Position numbers and translations under genes: made by a program. A stretch of 27,779 bases of DNA from Gnetum montanum (lineage: Eukaryota > Streptophyta > Gnetopsida > Gnetales > Gnetaceae), in NCBI GenBank assembly GCA_015680685.1, contig MNCI01024081.1:169045-196823 (forward strand), read 5' to 3'. Numbering within the stretch: the stretch's first letter is position 1; each line of letters begins with the position of its first letter. The notes beneath the pieces were generated by a model. It saw only the letters and a list, made by a program, of their open reading frames with translations, ran no database searches and was not told the origin of the DNA. Of the stretch, positions 9,541 through 18,900 are shown in pieces.

Positions 9541-9760
9541 TAGGGATAGCTGGGCAAGGCATTCGGGAAACGTCTGCAACTATATGTCGGTTGATGTGGC
9601 TGGTGTCGAGGTTTTGGGGACGGCGGCGAGCAAATGTTAAGTTGAAGGTTTTTGAGTGAGGAGGAGAATCGGCAGGAGCAGGAAGATCAGGCTTTTCTTC
9701 TTCATCATCATCACCAGAAGATCAGAAGAAGAACAAGAAACAGATCAAGAATAGAATAAA
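9541..9760 (+). promoter_or_regulatory. CCT8 5' UTR and core promoter region with upstream ORF
   Basis: GC content rises sharply from about 9545 compared with the AT-rich DNA before it, and 9655-9760 is rich in GAA/CTT triplets, typical of a plant 5' UTR. No convincing TATA box sits at a usual distance; AT-rich runs near 9515-9545 could serve. An 18-codon uORF (ATG 9584, TAA 9638-9640) and a three-codon one (ATG 9634, TGA 9643-9645) precede the CCT8 start if transcription begins upstream of them. The start site was not seen. Confidence 0.5.
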
Positions 9761-9908
9761 ATGGGGTTTTCGATGCAGGCCCAGGGAGTGCAGGCGATGC
9801 TGAAAGAAGGTCACAGGCACTTGTCAGGTCTTGAAGAAGCCCTTCTCAAGAACATTGATGCGTGTCGCCAGCTTTCCCTCATCACTCGGACTTCTCTCGG
9901 TCCCAACG
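9761..9908 (+). CDS. CCT8: CCT8 exon 1
   Basis: Codes residues 1-49 and the first base of codon 50, ending in the equatorial-domain motif TRTSLGPNG. The donor is GTATTT and the intron is phase 1. The 1084-bp intron that follows holds a Tourist-like MITE. An open frame continues into the intron to 10243 but has no CCT similarity and is read-through. Confidence 0.93.
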
Positions 9909-12900
9909 GTATTTTACTCTGCTCTACTGTTGCTTGTTCTTATCTCATTTCAAATTCGCAGTCACTTAGTTTAGCCTCATCTCTTTGTACTATAGCATTA
10001 CCAGTTTGTTGTTGTTCAATGCCACTTTGTTTTTTCTTTCATTTAACTATTGCCATCGATACTAGCACCTGGATTTACAGCTCATCTCATCTTTTTTGTT
10101 TGGGAAGTTTGCTTGTGAACTTTGCCTCTTTCCTGGATTTAAAATACGCAGCTCCCCTGTTTTGGTTTATCGCTCCTGGAAGTGCCGTTGTGCATTTTCT
10201 GTTGCGTCGAGCATGCCAGATTCGTTGGATTGAAAAAAACTAAAAAAGAAAGTGAAAACACGCCGTTGGCAAGTGGATTTAAATGGAAAAATAGTAAAAA
10301 TGGTAGTTTGTTGCTGAACAAGGATGGGCTAAAGGGTACTCTTAAAATATTTTTGCTTTGTTTACTACGCCCTTATTTGGCTGAACGATTTGGCAGATTT
10401 ATAAAGATTGAAACTGAATGGTGTGATTTTTGCGTATTTTTGGAAAACATCTGTTCCAACAATTCAATACATTTTAGGGCATGTTTGGTTGGTTGCATTT
10501 GGAGAAGTTCAATCCATGGAGATGTTAAGTCCATGGATTCATGAATCCCAGTAGATATATCTGCAGCATTTGCAAGGGTAAGCTGAAAAGAATATAGAAA
10601 ACAATGTAAAACAGGTGTATTTGCTGGGTCTAATAAGAATCCAAAGATTTTTTTTTCATCGGTAAAAAACTACACGAAACCGAAACCAAAAAATTTTAAA
10701 TCAGAAGATGCAGCACCTAGTGAATCCGGCAACTGAACATGCCCTTAGTGAATGATATGGATTTAAGTGTGCTTGTTCTATCGGATGTTTTGGTTGTTAC
10801 TATTGTGTCGATAAATTTAATTTTAATAACTTTATGACAATAATGTTCAAACATTACTTTGTCCTCTCAATATTGTGTGCTGACGTTATCACTGGCCCAA
10901 TTGAACACTGCACGATTCTGCTTATTTTTGTCACTATTTTTTAATTGCAAGCCTCAGTTTCTTATTTTGGAATCGCTGTTGATTGGTTACAGGCAGGAAT
11001 AAAATGGTTATAAACCACCTGGACAAACTTTTTATTACCAATGATGCAGCAACAATCGTGAATGAGCTTGAGGTACAGCATCCTGCTGCAAAGCTTCTTG
11101 TGTTGGCAGGGAAAGCACAACAGGAAGAAATTGGTGATGGAGCCAATTTAACTATATCGTTTGCTGGAGAGCTTCTTCAAGGAGCAGAAGAACTTATTAG
11201 AACAGGATTGCATCCCAGTGAGATAATCAGTGGTTATACAAAAGCTTTAAACAAGGTTGATTTGTCTTTTTCTACTAATTTCAATTTTAACACTGCAACT
11301 TATTAACGTCACTAGCTGAATAGTAACTGAACTGTTTTATTGGGAACCATACAAGCTAATACTGATGCTTGATTAAACTGTTATTTCCAGGCAATTGATT
11401 TGTTAGGTGAACTGGTGGAAAATGGATCAGAAACAATGGATGTCAAGAATGTAGATGAAGTAGTTCTCAGAATGAAAGCTGCTGTAGCAAGCAAGCAGTT
11501 TGGACAAGAAAATATTTTATGCCCTCTTATAGCAGACGTAAGAGTTTCTTCTTTATACAACTCTTAATGATTGTTTTCTAGAATCTGATAAAGAAACCAT
11601 ATTTAATGTCTCAGGCATGCATTCAAGTCTGCCCAAAAAATCCTGTTAATTTTAATGTTGATAACGTGCGAGTTGCAAAGCTTCTTGGTGGGGGACTTCA
11701 TGAATGCAGTGTAGTTCGTGGTATGCTTTTGAAATCTGACACGGTGGGAACAATCAATCATGTGGAGAAAGCAAAGGTTTTTGTTCAGTTACTCTGAAGA
11801 TTTATATGTATGCCATAAGTATCAAATTGTTAAAAGTTTTCTGGTAAGAAGTGTCTTTCACTTCTTTCTGTAGCATTATATCTTGAGTTACGCACGTAAT
11901 TTTATTATTGTACGTCTTTTCCATGAAACGTAAAAAGTGTTGGTTATAAAAAAAACTAAGGCTGAACCTTTTCTAGGCTTCTAAGCACTGGAGAATGTTT
12001 TAAATTCTAAGGACTCTATGGAAATGAAAAGATGCATAAATACACCATTCCTGATGATACAAAGCAGTTAGGCTATTAAACAACTTCAAAATAGCCTTTC
12101 TGAATGCTGTTAATATTGCATTCTTTTCATCAAGCTTCCTTTAAGCTCACCCATCAGAATCCCATATAGAATTCTATGTGGTTTTGTGCTCCTAATCAAA
12201 CATAGAGAGGACTTTACAGAACAGTAATTTTAGCTGCAATGCATTGCAGGTGGTGGTAGATTAAATGGTTTGATGTGACGCTTTCAACTCCTTTATTTCT
12301 TGTATCTATTTGTGGCTAAATCTACCACATTTTCTGGATACTTATATTTGCACAAAGTAAACATGTTTTATTCTCATTACAAGGTTTTCTTGTATCTATT
12401 TGTGGCTAAATCTACCACATTTTCTGGATACTTATATTTGTACAAAGTAAACATGTTTTATTCTCATTACAAGGTTGCTGTCTTTGGTGCTGGAGTGGAT
12501 ACTTCTGCTACAGAAACAAAGGGTACTGTTCTGATCCAAAATGCTGAGCAGGTATGCTATGTCTGAAACTGAAAGTTTCATTTTATTGAAAAAACTGACT
12601 GAAAATATCATTGTTTTTTGATTTTTTTAATAATTCACTGAAGTAGCTATAGGGTTGATACTAGCCATAATGTAACCCAATGCTTGGACATTCATGAGGG
12701 TTGTTCTAGAGAGGTGAGGTTGATAACCAAGAGGCCTTGATGGCTAGTTAAGTTAGTATTAGCCTTATAGTATTGCAATGTCTGAATGAATATAAAGTTT
12801 TCTTTGAGAAACTAGCTAACAACAAATGTTTTCTTAGTACATTGTTGGTTGTAACAAAGTTAAATGGTGACATTGGATTTTTAGTTATGTTTATTATAGT

Positions 12901-15900
12901 AATGGTTTAAAAGCATTAATGTGTTTGTGATATCATACAAAGATATGCCATATGTATACATGCAATTGTGATAACAAGAAGATGAGATAAAATTCTCTCA
13001 TCATTTAGAAGCGTGATTGATTTCTGAAGAGTTAACAGTATGATGAAACTAGATTTTATTGGAGCTTCAAGTTTGGCAGACTATCCTTAGCAATGGTTTT
13101 TTGTAGCGTTTTATTATTAAGAAGTGCATTTTTATGCAACTTTCATTTTTCAATTTGAAGAGTTATCATTTTCTAAATGCTTTGCAATTAATTATATCAA
13201 ATATTTTTATTATTGTTTTGTTCATGCATGGAGTCCTTGTGTTGTTTATATTCCTCTATATTTAAGAATATTACCCAATTAAGGAATTTCATATTTCACA
13301 TTTCTTATTGAATTAGTTTTGTTGAAAACAGCTTGAGAGTTATGCAAGAACGGAAGAAGCCAAAGTTGAGGAGCTTATCAAAGCTGTTGCTGAATCAGGT
13401 GCCAAAGTCATTGTTAGTGGAGGGGCGGTTGGTGACATTGCATTGCACTTTTGCGAGCGTTACAAGTATTGAGTTATTTTTATAAATTCAGTTGTGCATT
13501 TTTTTATATTTTCTTTTGGAAAATATTCTTTGTGTTTTATCATGCGAGGGTAGGGATCTATTGGATAGAATTCAGTTTCAGCCCTTCCTTTAGCTTGTTC
13601 TGGTATAGTTTATTTAATGTAACTCATTTCTATTGAGCCTGTTACTGGCAGGAAAATACTGTTTTCTATATATTATAAGAGGAATATATATAAATTCTCA
13701 AAAGAAGAAATTTAAATTTAAAAAAAAATGCAACAAGAAGCAGCTAACACAAACAGAAGTAAAAAAATCAGACATGAATTTGATTCTGATTTTCTGAATA
13801 CAACTAAGGATCACAGAAACAGTAAATGTATTTGTCTTTACAAGGAATGCCATTGAGTTATTGATAAAGATCGAAAATCAATGGATTGGTAGTAATGCTA
13901 AATTTGGAGAGTTTGCAAGAACACATGAGCTGCGTGCTGCTTGTATATTAACGTTGGATAAATGGGGAGGCCAAAATGCTAGATGGAGGAAATCATGAAC
14001 CCTGTCCTGATGTGTTTCTTATAAATCTATGGTGTAATTGCATAAGTATGGTGAAGGGACTAAGACTGATAGTGGTTGTAGTTTGTTGTTCTTTCATGCT
14101 TCAAAGTTCGGGCATACAAGTTGCTAAGCATCCTTATTGGTTTTGATGAATGAATATGTAGAATGGGCAGACATTGATTAGATTCATGGACTTGAACAAG
14201 CTGGACTGGTGAGGCTTAGTCAGTAAAGAAGTTAAAATGGGCTTTTTCTGAGATTGTAAGAAATTCATCAAGTCTGTAAAGATCTACCATCACAAACATC
14301 GAATCCATCACTCTTCTTTCAGATTTATTGTTGAACATAGCATGTAAGAGATTCTAGCATCAGATTTGAACATTGATGAAACAAACCGCTTAATTCATAT
14401 ATGAAAGTTGTATCAATTTATCTAGCAAACTAAATTAAATCAAATTGAACCAAACTGCAGCAAAAATACAGCAATATTGTAGCCAATTGAAGCAAGAACT
14501 CAAGCAAAATCCAGCTGAACAACATTCATTCATTAATTCAAACACTTAGAACAATTTTGCATAATATCAATCCTCCAAAGTCACTTGTGTCATAAAAGAG
14601 GCTTTTAAATTTCATGGTGGTGGTCTTTAATTTATAGGAGTGAAGAGGGGAGATTTTCCTTTGAGTGTTTAATGTGCGACATGCATGCACATTAAATAGG
14701 TAGACAAAACATAAAATGTAGCTTAAAAACTTAACAGCAACATAAAACCACCTAACTTCCTAACAAGGTCAAACACCTAAAACCTATAAAGAGAATGGTT
14801 TCATTAGACTACATCTGCCAATCCCTCTGGGATGATGAGAGCACGAGGGCTGTCTCCAACAAGCCATGAAGAATTCTATTTTGTATCATGGAAGCCTTTT
14901 GGTCATCAAGTCAACAGCTTGCTCATATGTTAAATCATATATTAGAGCATTGCTTCCTTCACCTTGTCTTTAATAAAGTAATATTACATGATCTCGATGT
15001 GTTTTCTCTTTTCTTGAATTATATGGTCTTGAGACAAGACGATGGCTTGCATGTTGTCAACAAAAATCTCCATTGGTGTGTCAACCTTAATTTGCAATTA
15101 ATAAAACAACTTTAAAAGCAATAAAACATCTTGCGAAGATTCAGCTATCTAATTATACTTAGCCTTGTTGGGTGAAAGTGAAATAGAACAATGTTTCTAG
15201 ATTTCCAATAAATTGGATTATTGCCATGCAAAATGATTGGGGCTGAGGTGGAATTTCGATTTTCAAGACTTCCATCCCAATCAGCGTCACTAAAACACAA
15301 TGCAATATTCCATTTTCTTTGACAAGTTTAACACCAAAATGATTTTTAACCAATGCATGTCTCAATATATGTTTTAGCATAAGCAAATTATTCTGTCTTG
15401 GTTCAGCCATAACAGAGCCCATGTATGAAGTAGCAAACGCAATGTCAGGGCTTGTGTGGCAAAGAAAATGAATTGAGCCAATCATATTTTTGTACAAAGA
15501 TGCACCAATGCTTCTTGAGGTGTCTTTCTTTTCAATTCTCAAGGCATGGGCAATGGAGTACTAGCTCGCTTCGCTTTCTTATGCCCAGACTTTTCCAACA
15601 TGGCCTCTTGGATGGACAAGAACGCAATCATCAAGTTGTTCAACCCGAATTCTCAAAAATATTTCAAAATACCAAGGTCTTTCATTTCAAATTCTGATGT
15701 CATTTAAAGCTGCAAGGCGTCAATAAACTCTTGTGATGTTACAAAGAAAGCCATATCAGCATAAAGTCATATTATAAAGAACTGAGATTCAGCATGCTTA
15801 AAATAAAGAGTGGGTTCAGAAATAAATGATATATAACTTCTTTCTACCAAGAAGTCATTGATCCTCTTAAACCATGGTCCTGGGCTTGTTTTAGCTTATA

Positions 15901-18900
15901 AAGTGCCTTCTTCAATTTGCAGACTTTGTGCTCTTCACTTTCAACAATGTATCTTGTCAGGTTGAAAATTATTCATCATCCAAGTACCCAGTAATGAATT
16001 CACTACTCACATCCGTTTGATGTAATTTCCAGCCACCCTGCAGCCAATGAAATCGTTAATAGTGTTAAATTGTGCAAGGGGAGCAGAAATTTCCTGATAG
16101 CCTATGTTTTTTTTGGGTTATAACCTATAGCCGGCAGCCTAGCTTTATGTTCAATAACACTACAATGTTCATCAAGTTTTGTTTTATAAATCCATTTTGA
16201 GTGAAGGATCTTTTTGTCTTTTTGTCTTTTCACAAGTGTCATTCTTCATTGTGGCTGATATCATTGCCTTTTCGTTAAAATGAAGAAGAAAGAACATCAT
16301 CACATGTAGTTGGTTCATTGGTGAGAGTTGAATTAGCAACATGGGATGAACTGGCCTGACTTTCGTAAATCTCCTATTAAAGATCTGATCCAACATCTGA
16401 TTTGGAAGGTGATCACTTAACAATTTGTTTTAAATTGCCCAAGTTCAATCTTGGACTTATCAAACTTGACATCTCTTGAGACAGTATACTTTTTGAGAGA
16501 TGCGATGAAAGAAATGATATGCACAATATTTAATATGATATCCAACAAAGATGCAGTTACTATTTTTAGCATTTAATTTTGATGTAGAAGCATTCGAGAC
16601 ATGACCTCAACAGATGCATCCAAAAACTCTCAAATGTGACGAGATAGGAGCTTTTTTATTTTTTGAAAACCATCTCATATGGTGTGTTACCTTGATTTGC
16701 TGATGTGATAATTCTATTCAAAAGGGAAGTTGATGTTGAGACAGCCTCTCCCCAAATGTGTTTGGTAATTTGGGTTGGAGTAATAATCATGTTGCCATGT
16801 CTTGAATCATGTCATTTTTATGACCAGCCTCTCCATTGGACTGAGGTGACTATGCATATGTGTTTTGCTTTTGAATTTTAAATTCATCACAAAATGGACA
16901 AATTTGTCATTTAAACTCACCTCCTCTGTTGATTTGAATGGCCTTGATTTTTAAGCCTAACTGATTTTCCACATTAGACTTAAAATACGTGAATGTAGGG
17001 AAGGCTTCATCTTTTGAATTAAGGTATAAAAAACCATGTATATCTAGAGAAGTCAGCAATAACGATAAAGTATCTTGAACCTTGGAATGTGGAGGCTGAC
17101 GTGGGACATGCAAGGTCCAGATAAAGCAATTCTAATGGCCGGCTTTTCTTCTCCATTGAGGTGTTGTAGGGATGGTCTTTTGTTTGCCTTTTACACGTGT
17201 TTCACAAACTAAAGCTGGAATAGAAGGTCATTTCATCATCAAAGTACTCTAATCTTTTGACATTTTCATCATGTTTTGATAAGAGCAACGGCTCAATCTT
17301 ATGTGCCATAAAACAGCATCAGTTTTGACCGACAGAGGCATGGCTATTACCTGTGATTTTTCATCTCTGGCTTTCCATTTGATTTGGCGTCTTCTCTAAG
17401 TGTTTGTAAAGGCACGATCATTTCTAATTGTGCATCCCTTCCTTTCAAACAAAACTTTTATTTCCTTTGAACCATTTGATCAGCTGAAAGGAGGGCAGCT
17501 TTGGGACATGAAAAAATCATGGACATTAATGAACATGCCACCATTCAGCATTCAAATGAACTTTAGCATCACCAATCCCCTCAATTTTTGCAAATGCAGA
17601 ATTACGAATTTTAATGGATCCTGTAGCCATAGCCCTGAAATTTTGCTATTAGGGCACTGTACCTTGCCCTTGTGGTTTGAATGCTGGCCATGGAAGGATG
17701 AGCTGTTTCGGTAAAAATTCCTTCTCCCACTGTTGAAATTGTTTTCCTCCTTGATGCTGTTCATTGTTTCTTTCTCTTCTCTCACCACGGTAAGAAATGC
17801 ACCACCGAACCTGGGTTTTTACATGGAGAGCTATACAAATGCGAAGGTTGATCAACAATCAGTTTGGATGATACCATGGGTTCGACAGATCTTATTTCTC
17901 ATCCAAATGTTGGAGATAGCATCAGTAGAAGGAAAATATTTTCATGGCTAAATTATAGATATATATTATAAATATATAGCTAAGTTAGAAAATCCATGTT
18001 CTCTTGATTTTCGTGTACATAGTAATTAAGTGGTTTGTAACCCAGTGCACCCCAAGGTTGTTAACTAAACATTCTTAGATATGTACTAGCTTTATACCAT
18101 TATTAGTTTCAACTGGCAGAGACTCATTTTTCCACGTTCCGTTTCTGGCTAATCAAGTAGTCATTTTCTGGGAAGGATTCAAATAATCAAACAGCTGACA
18201 TTTGTATGGGGTTTCTAAGGGTTCTAGGGAGGTCAGCAGCCTATGCCTGGGTAAAGAACTTTTAGGGTGTCTTTGGTTGCCTGAACTGCTGATGTTGAAT
18301 CTGCAGATTCTATTATTTAAATTAACAATTTTTGCATGGGTGAATCATTGGGTTTGTTTGTGAGCCGCTGAGTACACCCTTTTCTATTGCTTTTTGAATC
18401 TCTTGGGATTTAACCTTCCAAGGGTGTAATCTTTCCTGATTCACAACTCTCTTGGTTCAACGTTTGTATCGCTACAGTCACCAGCAGATTATGTGACCGA
18501 ACATGCCCTTGTCTCATGTGAGAAGCTTAAGCTTCACCAGTACTTGAAATTATAGAACCGTGACCTTTGGCTATAAGCCTGGTCAGACCACCTCAGACCA
18601 CCTATCGTTACCCTTCTTCTGCTTTAAATCCTCTGTGGCAATGACATTGGGATGTGTCGTTTCCTTTACTATGTTTATTATTTGAAGTGTTGTGGCAGTA
18701 CCATATTGTCATTAAATATTGACGGTATGCTGTACAGACTCATGGTACTGAAGATAAGCTCAAAGTTTGAATTACGAAGGTTTTGCCGAACAACTGGAGC
18801 AGTTTCATTGGTAAATCCATTTTTCATTAATGGGTAAATTTGAAGAGCCTGTTGCTGGATGTGTGAGATTTTATCAATGTTTTAATGATATTTGTACAGG

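Larger units (their letters stand above)
14400..17950 (-). mobile_element. Copia LTR retrotransposon, antisense in CCT8 intron 6
   Basis: Minus strand, right to left: gag tail and former zinc knuckle (about 17860-17560), GAG-pre-integrase LWHIRLS with a CETRVKGKQ block (about 17310-17180), integrase (17113-16430), reverse transcriptase (about 15930-15680), RNase H (15542-15159), then a possible 3' LTR with TATAAAT near 14630-14638. The outer ends are not clear and no matching LTR pair was found. It accounts for most of the 5.3-kb intron. Lying opposite to the gene, it is spliced out as intron. Confidence 0.82.

Noticed and set aside
9909-10243. Continuation of the CCT8 first frame to 10243 as a short protein
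   Set aside because: The CCT sequence stops at the GT donor and resumes at 10993; the extension has no similarity to the family.
13451-13636. Hydrophobic open frame overlapping the end of CCT8 exon 6
   Set aside because: Phe/Tyr-rich product of T-rich intron sequence in another frame; no start context or conservation visible.
17952-17984. AT-rich quasi-palindrome as a matrix attachment or regulatory site
   Set aside because: Alternating TA runs are common in this AT-rich intron and nothing else supports a function.
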